From the NCBI RefSeq assembly GCF_037975245.1, contig NC_092575.1:20349841-20411840 (forward strand): a stretch of 62,000 nucleotides of DNA, in the 5' to 3' direction. Of this stretch, positions 26,087 through 38,800 are shown piece by piece; the first letter of the stretch is position 1; each line of letters starts with the position of its first letter. The stretch comes from Apostichopus japonicus (Eukaryota; Echinodermata; Holothuroidea; Aspidochirotida; Stichopodidae). A program made the position numbers and the translations under genes. Under the pieces are notes generated by a model. The model was not told where the DNA came from, made no database searches, and was given only the letters and a program-made list of their open reading frames with translations.

Positions 26087-27092
26087 CATGTTAGTAGTAT
26101 ATGTCGTGCATCTTCACCCCCCCCCCACCCTCCCTGGGAGCCTCTACTGGGAGCCGAAGGCCCCCGTTTTTTTCGAGGGCTCCCGTTTTCTGTATTGAGA
26201 GCTTTCGCCACATTATACTGGCTCCAGTTTATTTTTTTTTATTTTTTTTTCGGGACCCTTCGCCACCTTGTACTGGGAGTCTCCTGTTTTTGGGACCTAC
26301 CAATGCACTAATTAATAACCAGAATGTAATTTCCTACACACAAGCTGCAGAAGCGAATGTATACACGTACACGCTATCATCCTAGCGCTCCCGTTTGTAA
26401 CAGAAGTCGTATAGTACCAAACCAGCAATAGTTGCAAGACCTGCCAATGCACTCATTAATATCCAGAATGTACCTTTCCTACGTGAACTTTCCCAAACAA
26501 CTTACCGTAGTAACGGTCAAGCGGCACTAAACCATAACACTTATCGGGAGTGTTATGTACAGAAGATACCGTGCATCGGCGCCAAGGTCCTTCAAGATTA
26601 CATTATGGATATTAGTGCATTGGTAGGTCTTTGCAACTATTGCTGGTTTGGTACTACGACTTCTCTTTTTAATTTGGTGGAGGCTTCAGGGAATAATTTA
26701 TTCACAATAAACGGAAGCCCCCCCGAAACGGCTCCCGAAAAACAGATAACTACATTATATATATATTCTTTGACTGCTGTTTGTGTAGATACATCAAACC
26801 CCCAATAAGAGCCTTTGTTTAGTGCCGCTTGACCGTTGCGTAATCACAAAAAAAAACGGGAGCCCCCGAAACGGCTCCCAGATAACAGGAGATTCCCAGT
26901 ACAAGGTGGCGGAGGCTCCCGAAAAAAAAGGGAAACAGAAAAAACAAATAAATAAACGGGAGCCAGTACACTGTGGCGAAGGCTCCCAATACAGAAAACG
27001 GGAGCCCCGCAAAAAACGGGGGCCTTCGGTTCCCAGTAGAGGCTCCCAGTAGAGGCTCCCGGGGGGGGGGGGTAGTGGCACGACATATACTA
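26087..27092. mobile_element. Complex foldback (inverted-repeat) element
   Basis: Outer arms at about 26087-26300 and 26855-27092 are inverted copies. Both carry spaced GGGAGCC/GGCTCCC motifs, and the edges match through AGTAGTATATGTCGTGC. A second inverted pair is 26402-26460 with 26604-26662 (GTACCAAACCAGCAATAG). A third is about 26508-26532 with 26819-26843 (ACGGTCAAGCGGCACTAAA). The order of arms is A-B-C-B'-C'-A', so it is not one simple palindrome. A short direct repeat (CAATGCACTAATTAAT-like) also occurs. No transposase frame is present. Confidence 0.8.
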
Positions 27093-27099
27093 CTCATGT

Positions 27100-30000
27100 T
27101 ATATTTTGGGCGGAAAACACACCAGGGAGTATAGTCATGTAGGTGCCTACAAAGTGAGTACAAAGTGAATACCTACAAAGTGAGGGCGCTAGTGAGCGCT
27201 GTGACAGGCTCAGAATAAGGTGCCTACGCAACTAGCCTCTGGAACGGAAGCTGGTCACTTCGCCCAACAACCATTTCGCCCAACTGCCATTTTCGCCCAA
27301 CCTTACCATTTCGGGGCGAGGGGCTTTTAGAACGGGATTTAACCCAGTGCTGTAAAGTAAATCAACAACGTAAAACTGAATGGCGAAATTATGAACAAAA
27401 GCCTAGACAGAGGTAATATATAGGTACCGCACCACAATAAGAGTAGTGTTCATCCGTTCGAAAGGTTAACCATTGTCAGAGAAAAGAGGTAAAAGTACCA
27501 AAGGTAAAGCTTGTTTAAGCATGTTATCAGTTACTTTCATCGTTTATTCTACCTTTATATGAAAGAGCATAATTTAAAGTACAGATGGTGTGAAAATAGG
27601 GAGAATCGAAGGTGATATAAACCATTTTAGAAAATTTTTGGTTAAATGTTGATATTACTCCGAGCGAGCAGATGGAAGAGTGGGGTTCAGTATGCTAAAC
27701 TTGCTCCTCTTCTAGCTCAAAATCTAAACGGTCATGATATGGAAGTTTGCAAGTGCCATGATAGGCCAAGATCTCAGCTATCATGTGCTGGGGTAGGATA
27801 TACCCTGAGTTGAAAACTTCTATCTACGATCTGGCAGGTCTTGAAAGTGACGAGTTTAGTGTGTAAGTCAATGGAACATTTAATCGTGGTGCGAGACCTA
27901 TAGGCGAGTCTCATCAATCGTATTATGACGTGGCTTGAATACCTAGTTTATGTGACATAACGTTACTTTAATATTCAACATGCAAAAACACATCAGATGG
28001 AATCTCGCATATATAAAATGACCGAGATTTGAATTAAAAAAAAGTGGGTCTTCTCTAAATCCGGTAAATATTTTGAGCGCACAGTGTATTAGATTTCGAT
28101 GTTGACTGAAATGTACACTCAACTAAAAAAGTTTAGGCCGTTCCGAAAGGAAGGAAGATTTCATGGAAACGAGGAAATCTATTCCTGCACTTTAGCCTCT
28201 GAACAATTGACCTTAGCAATACAGGATTTCCTATCGGTTAGTCGAGCTCTTTTTCCAGAAACCCATAAAAACTGATTCTTGTACTTACTCTATAGGCATG
28301 TACTATACCTACCGTATACACCATCAATTTATATTTCTTAGTCGTTTCAACTGGAATAGCTCGAAAATCGGATGGCGGGAAGATTCTTCTCGTAATCTTT
28401 TCCAACATCTTGAGCCCGCCCACCCACACAAGGTTAATTTTCCACTGAATTTCCGATTTCAGTTGAAACGACGGTTACCGTAACAGCGCGAATGACAGTA
28501 TTACCTATATGTCTACGTGCGTTACCTCTAGCAAACGTGTTTCAAAATTAACAGAAAAGTATAAAAGGGTTACAAGTTTGTTGCTAGGTATATATGATTT
28601 GGCGTCCGGGTCATAGCCTGCTAATTAAGGCAGCCAAAATGGTTGTCCGTTGCATGGCACGTAACAGGTATATCGAATTATGTGTAAATATAAAATGTTT
28701 TAGTGAGAGTGAAAAAAAATATTACAACACACTAAATGCATCTTAAGTCCTATACTTAATGTTTAATTCTACGGAATATTCCGTAGTGCTAACAATTTCA
28801 TATATACTCACATATACTCACATACTCACATATATACTCACATATGAATCTTTTACATCTATCCAAGAGATGGGTTTTATAACCGCATTATCAAATGAAC
28901 TTAATCCCATATTCATCTGTACACACATTGAACAATTATGCGAAGTTAAAACACCGGTTTGCTGCACGTAAAGTTTTGAATATTAAATTAAAGTGGCAGT
29001 TGAATAACCCGCTGGCCAATAGGCCAAGTCAAAAGGGTTTTCATTTTTGCTCGTCCCCGTTCTTGCGTAGTGGCGAATGTGTAAAAAGTGAGTTTCGACT
29101 TTAGTACTTGGTAATTAAAAATGGTCTTTTTAACCGAAAGTTGTCAATATATTAAATATAACAAATAGAACTTTGATTTCTCATATTTGTTGCTGATCGA
29201 AAAATTTCTTACAAAGTAGCAGTTTTAGTGTAAACATATTCGTCGTTATGTCATGTCACTTTTCAGTTAAGTTTCGACATTCGTCACACATTCGTCACTA
29301 TGCTAGAACTAAATATTTGAAATTTCTTCCTGTCACAGACTAATATTCGTCACTTTTTTGTGTAGTAGTCATAGGGTATAGTGTGAATTTTCACTGTCAC
29401 ATCGGAAAAGGCGGGGGGGGGGGGCGGGTTACGTGGAATAACCATAGTATATAAGAAAATATTCGAAGGGGTTGTTCATTGGTCTTATTTGTTTTAAAAA
29501 GAACGCCCACGGTTTACTGCAATGTATAAAATATAAAATAGATAAGTACTTTGCATGGGTTTTATGCAGTACCAACATACGTGTGTTAGTATTTTCTTCT
29601 TGGGGGCATGGCTGGGGTCGGATAGGGTGAGGAAAGGGGTATAGAGGGCAAGGAGAGCCAACTGCTGAAAGGGGCGGTATATTGGTCTTCTTAAGTTTTA
29701 AAAAGAACGCCCACGATTTTCTACAATGTATAATAATATAGACAAGAGATTGTACCCTTTAACTGTCTAATTTCCAATATCCATCTAAGTGTTCTTTTGA
29801 CTACCCATACATTACTTGCATATATGTATAGGACTATTTAAATGTTCTTTTTACTGAAAAAAATACTAAAGTTTATATACGAAAATGATATTATCGTCCC
29901 TATACATAGACCTACAACAAGGATTCATGCGGAGTTAAAACACAAACAAGGAAAATACGTTTCAATCTTTATCAATGTATATATATATATGTATACATTT

Positions 30001-30280
30001 AATCCAATTCAAATATATGCTCATGACAGATGACTGGTGAATCCATTGATATTCGAGGTACTTACAGAATGATGATCAATATAGTTCAAAGTCCAGACTT
30101 TTAAAAGCCAGATAATGTTCTTTTCACGGCCTTCATTTGTTTTTTGAGTTGATTATTACCAGGATTCGGCGAACATCATAGTTACAATTTTTTTAGACTC
30201 ATGAATCCCTCTATTAACATCCAGATGGCATCCATCTCTTCAATCACAATTTCAACTGAAATGGCGACACTTAAAGGAGC
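27100..30280. other. Intergenic with short repeats, no gene seen
   Basis: Contents recognised are three TTTCGCCCAAC-type repeats at 27260-27310, a (CATATATACTCA)n-like run at 28795-28845, a G tract at 29413, and a direct duplication. The duplicated blocks at about 29480-29540 and 29680-29740 both contain TTTTAAAAAGAACGCCCAC. Confidence 0.55.
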
Positions 30281-30283
30281 AGA

Positions 30284-30286
<3 letters not shown>

Positions 30287-30377
<91 letters not shown>
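30287..30377. repeat. (TA)n microsatellite
   Basis: Uninterrupted TA repeat of about 91 bases. Confidence 0.97.
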
Positions 30378-30379
<2 letters not shown>

Positions 30380-30984
30380 GACTAAAAAACAGTTCTCTCC
30401 GTTTCGGGTTTGCAATGATTCTTTTATTCTATTCGCAGTAAGTTAATGACCACCATTGACTCTCCTATAAACTGTGTTATATACTTAATTCGTTTATACT
30501 GTGGTTTTATGAGCCTTTGTGTTTGTTTGCAATTATTAGACATATGTAATATATGACTTTTTCAAAGAAATGAATTACAGAAATAAATGTAGTATCTATT
30601 CTATCTAAGCGGCTTTGCATAAATGATATTTAACAATATTTAAGATTTGACCGTAACCATGGAAATGTTGAACATCGTCATTGCGCACAGACAGAAACAA
30701 TGGTAATTGTTTAGATATACCATTAGTAATAACTTGATTTTCCTTACTTTAAAAAACTAGTATTTATTTACTCAATGTAAAGTAATTTGTTCTTGATTTG
30801 TAGCGATGGAACTGCATTTGGCAGATTTTCTGTTCAGTCTTTATATTAGCGGATATCGTTGTTTTACAGACGGTTAATGTTAAATATAGAGGGCGTTTTC
30901 ATACCGTAGCTTTACAGACTTCTACACAGCGAGTGAAAAACTGTAGGGCCGTATTTAGCGACGGCTTTGTGTAATGTCAGAGCC

Positions 30985-31546
30985 CAGTGGCGTAGTCAGA
31001 TGGGAAAGAGTGGGAGGGGGTGGAGGGCTAAACAATGACAAAACTTGAAATAAATAACTACGAAAGTGGATGTTCTACTACTTGGTTTTATAACACGGTG
31101 TGATCTGCTTCTTAGAAGATAAGTCCTCACTAAGTATAGTACGAGATTTCTCTGAATAAATTAACTTTCAGTTCAAGGGCGTACAAACCGGGGGCTGAGG
31201 GCGCCAGCCCCACCCCCAGTGAAAAATATGGGGAGCGGAAATATCATCCCCCCCCCCTCCCGCGTCGCAAGTCAGAAAACCCCTTTTTCATTTCCAAATG
31301 AGAAAAAAATCTTCTTTGGAGCACCAAATTGCATCTAAGGCCAGGTGAAAATGCAAAATTCTTTACAAAATGGAGTGGGTGTTGAAGTGTGCTATATTGC
31401 ACAAAATTGCATCTGAGGCCACCTGGAAATGCAAAAAATTTCCAAAGGGAAGGGGACACCCCCTCCCCTTAGACCCCTCCCCCAGGCCGGCCATCAGTCT
31501 TCAGCCCCACCCCCCCCCCACTCAAAAGTACCTTCCTACGCCACTG
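30985..31546. mobile_element. hAT-like non-autonomous element(s)
   Basis: The left end CAGTGGCGTAG (30985) and the right end CTACGCCACTG (ending at 31546) are perfect inverted ends of the kind found on hAT transposons. The interior has C-rich and G-rich tracts and two internal TTGCATCTNAGGCCA motifs (about 31329 and 31405). The 8-base flanks do not match, so this may be two overlapping or partly deleted copies. There is no transposase frame. Confidence 0.6.
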
Positions 31547-31682
31547 TTTCAGTTACTCTATAATCAGTACACATCTCCATTTTGAGTCAATGATATGAAT
31601 ATAGAGATATGAGATACCTGCGTATACCTATACTTACACGGTTTATTATGTATTTAAAATGTTTGATATTGGTCATATATAC

Positions 31683-32649
31683 AGGGCCGTAGCCAGTAGG
31701 AGGATTGGAAGACGTGCCTCCTACCTGCCTCCTTCCTGCCCCTACCATTCTCCCTAAATTTGCATCCCTACTTGCTTACACTTATAACAAACCCACTTAT
31801 AACCATCCCACTTATAACAAACCCACACAAGGTCAACAAATACTGTGAAGAATATGACAGTGCACTATTTTGCATCTAACCTTACTACACGAAACCACTA
31901 AACGATACCAACTTTTGTACCATCCATCTGGACTAAAATCTGGACTCAAATTATAACTCGTAACAGATCGGTAGCACCTATATTGTGTCCGGCAAATTCA
32001 TATCAATAGAAGTGTTAATTAAATAGATTATGTCGTTAATTAAATTAAGAGGACGATGTGGCGGAGGTGGGGCTTGCACTTGGTTTCAGTATAACCGACC
32101 CCTATGTAGGGCAGTTTGAGGGTGTACCAACAGAAAAAAAAACAAGTTTTAAAAGTCAAATGATGCATTATGAGGCATTAATTTTGGTCTTTACGTCTTT
32201 ACAAGTAGCTCTAATAAATAATAAAATATACTCTATTATCCCTCTCCCTTTCCTCCTCCCCAACTACAACATGAATCTTTCTTAGGAGGCGAGATGTGAG
32301 TTAACAATTTTATAAAGGATGGTTGCTGCCATAGGATCATTAAAGGTTGTACGAGGCTTCCAGGGGTCTCTCCCCCTCCCCCCCCCCCCCCAGAAAAATC
32401 ATTCTTAAGCATATTTAGACGATAACTTAGGTTTTAATAAGTAACTCTGAACGGAAGGTTGTGCTATTAAATCATAGTAAATAAAAATTCTCCAACATAA
32501 AAACAAGAGAGGAGAGGGCATTCCCGTAGTTTTGGTCCTATTCGTGCCCCACAGAATGCAAAAATCCCCGACTGAACCATTTCCCCTCGACTGACGATCG
32601 GACGCGTTGGGCATCATCTACCCCCCCCCCCCCCTTGCGCACGCCACTG
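31683..32649. mobile_element. Second hAT-like non-autonomous element
   Basis: It begins CAGGGCCGTAGCCAG and ends GCGCACGCCACTG, imperfect inverted ends similar to the neighbouring element. The interior contains long C tracts (32376, 32621) and the family signature ATTCTTAAGCATATTTAGAC (32400-32419), with a related GATGCATTATGAGGCATT near 32161. It may be a nest of two fragments. Confidence 0.5.
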
Positions 32650-32786
32650 GTGTAGCATCAAGTCAACACTTTTTGATAACGGTGACGTTCTTTATATGAA
32701 CATACTACACTGCAGAACAATGTGTCACAGAGAAACGGGAAGTTCTTTTCATGGGAGATTAAGTGAGGTTCGTTCTTTTTTATCTG

Positions 32787-32791
32787 ATTGG
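32787..32791 (-). promoter_or_regulatory. Inverted CCAAT box upstream of SMPD4
   Basis: CTGATTGGTT contains an inverted CCAAT box 78 bases before the SMPD4 start codon, a usual position for an NF-Y site in TATA-less housekeeping promoters. No TATA box was found near it. Confidence 0.4.
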
Positions 32792-32868
32792 TTCACCATC
32801 TAACGCTGTCTGGCGTATTTGGCAATGATGGGCTCTTGTAATATCTCTGTGCAGCCCTCGATTAAAAA

Positions 32869-35800
32869 ATGGCGGCTTCACGTTTCCAAAATTTCCGCTT
32901 TCTCTCAAGAGAAACTAAAAGAGATTTGTCTAATGGAGCTGCTTTAAAAGGCAACAGCACGACCATCCAGGTACATTCTTGTAAATATTAAAGGAAAATT
33001 TTCCGTCAAGAGGAACAGGCCTAACGATAACTATGGAAACGGGGTTGAGTGTCGGTAACGTTACACTTTTGTACACATAGGCTATAGCTTGTGTACACCA
33101 AAGGCAAACATTGGACACTCAAGTACCCTATTTCGCGAAATTTAGCCTATAATATCACTAATTTCACTGAAAGAAATATGTACAATTAACAATACGGTGT
33201 AATGTAAGATTAGGAATGCCAAAGAGTAATGTCGATGTGAGACTCCATACATGCTTGGCAATTGGTTTGGAGGAAGTAGATATGTACTCAGAGAGAAATA
33301 TGTTTAACTAGATTTGCATCTAACTGAGTCTGAGAATACTAAAAATACTGAAAAATACTGAAAGTTTGGCCTTTGATTCTGTCATAATTAAATTGTACAA
33401 AGATTGTTACATCTTTGGAGTAATATGGCCAGTTTATATAACAAGTCGCTGTGCGATAACATTTAATCAGTTAATCTTTTGTGTTCGCACTTAGGTCTAG
33501 AATCAGTATGCAGCCTAGCCTACCGTACATTCACAGAGATACCAAACAGGATGCACCTTTATTTGGCACTGGATATCCTTTTAGGAAAAAATATAGTTAA
33601 GGCTAGTCTGATTAGTTTAAAATTAAAATAAACGTGAGGAATGACAGTTGATTATTAAATGTGTCACTATTCACCTTGTTGATGAGTGCATAACCTAGAC
33701 CTAAAAACTGCTAGGATTCTCAAGAGTACCTTGAAACATATTTATCCAGTTCTGACCTAGCCCTTGTTACTGAAGAAACCTGCAAATGTAATTTATCAAT
33801 TATGGTGATTGATACATTGCTATTCTCTTCAGATGCCAGTGAAATAGCCACAAACAGTGTATGTTTATAGAACTGTTACCTTGAGCTAACTATGTAGCAT
33901 TAGTTGACAATATGTGCATGCACCTTGACTAATAAGTATATAAGAAGTTGCTTCAGTGACTCTATTGTGTGGACTAATTTTGAGTCTGACTAAACAGGTG
34001 AAGATTACTGAAAAATGGTGATGCCAGAAAATGGTGCCTACAGTAGTTCCCAAATAATGAGCAAGATATAGTAACATGCTGTAAACTATGGAGTAAACTT
34101 GTAATGAATTGCAAGTTGTGAATATCTCTCTGAATTCAGTACTTTTTCAAAGAAACATTCAACAAGAGAAACACTTTGCCATCCACACTTTCAACTCATC
34201 ATGTGAGATTTCAGTAAAAGTTTGGCATACAATGACAAAGGTAGTATCATTCATTTTGAGCTAGAATTTCCATCTGTTATCAACATCAATGCTCCCATTT
34301 CACAATAGTCTTATAAATTGTGGGTAAAAGTTTAACACGCAAAGTTCTACAAAGTGATTTTCAAGCTTCCGTGAATTATTTGAGTTGGAATTTCAGCCTC
34401 TTACGTATTGACATCATTGCTCCCATTTTACAGAAGTCTTAGAAAGTTTGTTACGTTCTTGTCTGAATGTTCAAATTTTCTTCTATTCACTTATTTTCTC
34501 TCTCTCCTCAGGAGAAAGTCCATTTTGCTTGTCGAAGCCCATTTTTGAGACAAAGATGTTATGAACTTGAGGCTATCCTTCAACAGTTCTCCAGCAAGGT
34601 TTGTTATTCAGTTCAAATCTATACAGATTCACCGACCTTTCTTATTTTATTTTATTTTCTTGACATTTCATCAGTGTTTTAAATACGTGATGATACTGTA
34701 CAGTATTATATTATGTTCTATTACACTTTAAGGCTTTAATCTATTGTTATGTGTTGAATTGTATTTTATGCTATGGAATTGTTGTAGTATATTATAATAT
34801 TTTTATTCCGGTGCAAAGTTTTAACAGTTGTTGGGTCGCCCGAGCAGACCAGATTTTCTGTTCGCACGACCAAAATCAGCCTTCGAGATCGTTTGTTGTT
34901 TGTTTACAACAAATTTGGCTTGCACTCTAACTAAGTACCCCCAAAATGGCTAAAATGATAAATTGGTATCAGCCCTAAAGCTGTTGTTCTATTTATCTAA
35001 CCTGCACTTCCTTCCCACAGTCTACATTTGGTCACTGTAAGTTTGCTACATTTTTCGGCAACCAACTTTGCTATTCTCACAACTAAAAGTTAAGGCCTGT
35101 ATCTCTGAGCGACGACCAGAAAATATCCTTAAACATTTGCCCTGGTATTGCATTGGATTGCATCCAGTATTGTATTAAGTTGCGTTGCATTAACATTTCA
35201 TGACTATTTAAAAACATTTGATACTTGTTGCTTCTACTTCATTTAACCTTCTTCTGTGCTCCCAAATTTCTATAACATGAAATCCCATAATCCCTTTAAA
35301 CTTCTATCTTAATACAGTGAAATCTGTCATTATTACAGATTTAGGGGTCACTTTTGTGCAAACTGTACAAATTTGCCAAGGATGACCTTCCTAACACCTG
35401 GAGGTCTTCCTTCATCTAGGGATTCGCAGAACAGTAATAGTGGTATGCGTATGATCAAAAATATGTGCAATGCATGCCACCTACCGCCAGTAGAAACATT
35501 TTGGCACAACTTGATACTTAACATCCCTCCTGTCGGAAAGTTGTCTAATTTCCGCGTCATCCATTGCCTATCTTGTATTGTTAGTAAATATTTATTTGGT
35601 AATTCTTTAAGAGAGAGAGATATGAATTTCCACGAGGACATGTTAATCTCCCTACTTTCTCCCATTGTTTTCTTTTTTTTCTCTCAATAGGAGTTGCAGT
35701 CGATCTTTCCTTTCCTCCTGGACAATATTTTTGGTTACAATGGGCACACTGGTTGGGGTCTCCACCAGTTGCAGTCTGTAACCAATCTTGAGGACTTTCA

Positions 35801-38800
35801 CACTTTAGTGACTTTCATGGGACCTGAGGGCGCCCTACTGCATGCAGTATACAAACAGCAAGCTGACCAGTATATCAAGTATGATTTCCCTGTTAGTAAC
35901 CTTCCAGTGAGTACCATCCAAGATCCAACTACTGTTTTTTGTTATTCTTTCTTTGAAATATTACTTTTATATAATAATGTTATCAAATTTGTGACAAAAG
36001 AAATCACAGCTTTCTCAATTAGAAGTACATCTTTTGAATTTTTTTATTTCTTTTAGTACTTAATATCTCTTCAAAACCAACTATCACTTTTATATAGTAC
36101 TTCCCACACCAGGGCCTTACGAATTACTCTTTCCTGCTCCCCTTCTTCAGAATCAAGTCCAGGAGAACCTTGGACGAGGCAACGTTCCCAGTTTCTACCA
36201 GAACAAGCTGAATCGAACGTCGACCCACGTACAACTGAGTATCCTTTTACCTGGTTGTCTGATGTTGTAAATAACAATGTTTATTCTAAGAGAATTCTGT
36301 TTCTTTCTGTCTTCTACTTTTCCCCTTTATAGTATGTATGTATGTATTTCAGATCCTCCTGCAAGCAGGAACTTGCGAAGAAGCCTCATTGGCTTATCAA
36401 AACCGCAAGCTGACCAAAGTCAGTCTCTTAGATTCATATTTAACTTTCATGATTATGAATTGTCAATTGTAAACAACTCTGTAACTGGACGACATACATC
36501 TTGGAGTGACTCGAACTCTGGACCTTATGATTGAAAGGCTCCGGCATTAACCACTGAGCTAACACTCCTAAGTCCTTTGTGATATTTTGTTTCTCTGTTA
36601 ATTATGCATGAATCCTGCAGCATGCTTGTTATTTCTAATATCTTGTTCGAATATACATTTAACAAAACACGATAAAAAGTTTTAACGTTATGTGTAATTT
36701 CTTGAATTTTTTTATTTCATTGTCATGAATGTTCTGATTAAAACCTATTGATATTTCTTGTGTTACGTCCTTACATTTTCCATTTTGTAATCAGATCCTT
36801 TTGAATTCTTCATGTTTAACTTTGCCTATTTTGTGGTCTCTCCGGGAAACCAAAAGGTACAGTACTTGTTCACAATTATCCAATAATTTAGTATTTCAAT
36901 AATCTAATTTTTCATCAACACAGCTGTTTACATGAGTAGGAGTTGAAGGTCATCGTTATTATGGTCGTGGTCAAAGTAGCCAGGCTACCAGGGACCCAAT
37001 TTTATCCTATGTGGCTTTCTTTATTTTTATTATTCCAAGTAAAACAAAATGTTATTGCTTTGTTTTGTCATACATCATTGTACTCCCAAGGTGACATGAA
37101 ACTTTTCCAGTAAAGAACAATTCTACACAGTTTGAAAATAAAATATTCTATAAGGATCTTGATTTTTTGTTTTTTTCATTCTTCGCCGAAGGTGAAAGGA
37201 ACCTATGCTATGGTGTGTGTGTGTGTGAGTGCCTGTGACACTCAGGCTTGTGACTCATTAACTGTAGCTTGCATGAAGTTCAAGTCAGTGTTCAAAATAT
37301 AATGAGGGTCGGATGTAGTCAATCGATCCATCATCACTGCAGTGGGAAACAAAGTTGTTTTGCAAACCATGGAACGAATAGAACCAAACCCCAGTTCCCA
37401 ATTCGCAAACCAGAAATAGCAAATCCAAAGAAAACTCCGCTCAACAGCAAAAGCAGCATGTTTGAATAGGTCAAGATAATCTGGTTTCTGGTGAGCATTT
37501 GAACCGGGAACCTAATGATTGTGGGACAGAAACTCTAACCAACACACCATGGCGTCAGTTCACCATTGTTAATGAAATAGAAACTGTGTTAATCATTTTT
37601 GTGATATCTTTTGTACCCCCGCAGTTTCTCAATATTTGGGCGGTACCAGAAGATTGCTTTTATCCGTATCTTTTGGATAAATACCTCTGTTACTTCCTAC
37701 CGTACGATGGCAGGATGGTCCCACCCATACCAGCGGGTTTCTTGTCCCCTGCACGCACCTCAAGCTCCGGAGCTTCTCCTACCAACAGGTAAAAAGATTT
37801 ATCAGCTTAATTATTTTTTTTATCCAACTGATAAATTACTTTGATTAGAAACTTTTGTTGTTTATGCAATAGTATAACATATAAATTATCGGTTCATACC
37901 GGTCCAGCTGTTGTCACGGCAATGAGTCTGTCTGTCCGTGTGTCTGTCTGTCAATAATGATTGAGTGGCTACTTGCTCTCAGGTCCTATGCTATAGTTAC
38001 TGTATAATGACGCCAAAGATAGGTAAACGTTCATAGAGGGAGACAATCTCTTCAGGTGTTGTCACTTTTCGTATTCTCATAATGATATCGAATTTCATCG
38101 CATTCCTCTTTTTCTTTGAAAATTAAAACTTATCTTTTGTCGCTTTGTACCATAATCTTTTTCATGTTGCGGCATCGAAAAGAATCTTTCTTCGATTTCT
38201 ATAATCCCCTTTTTGTTTAATCTTCGTTCATAAATCATTTTAATAAATTCCCCTTGTGTGACAGAACATGACACCTTTTTTGCCCCTCTCTCTTTAATAT
38301 TAAAATAAAATACAGAATTGGTTACAGAAGGTTATAGAAGGATAACAAACTGGAACAAAATCTTTAGGGAATCATTTTGCTAGAAAACTTATCTTGCAAA
38401 ATTTAACCCTTCAGAAAGAAGATTGGCTTCTAATGTAAATTTGTTTCTTTTCTGGGGCTTGTTTAAGATGCCATGGCAACCACAATGTCATCCTCTTAAA
38501 TACATCTGCCATGTGACAATAAAATTCATTTTTTTGACAATAAATTTAGGGCAATATGAACCTTGAATAATATGGCAGAAAAGACACTTAACTTCACTCT
38601 CTTTTTTTAACCTTATTTATTGATTTATTGACCTTATGATAAATTGATTTTTAGATTTTTAACATTGGCAGTCAAATCGTTTTTATGATATTTGGAAACC
38701 TTGTCGTTCTAAATGTAATTCAAAGTTGGTTTCCCAGACCCACTTAAATACCATTGTTTCTGCTTTTACCTTCAAATTATTCTTCTCTTGACATTGAAGA

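Noticed and set aside
35348-35690. Overlapping 105-codon frames on both strands
   Set aside because: They lie inside SMPD4 intron 2 and run into the exon 3 acceptor tract. I recognise no protein family in either.
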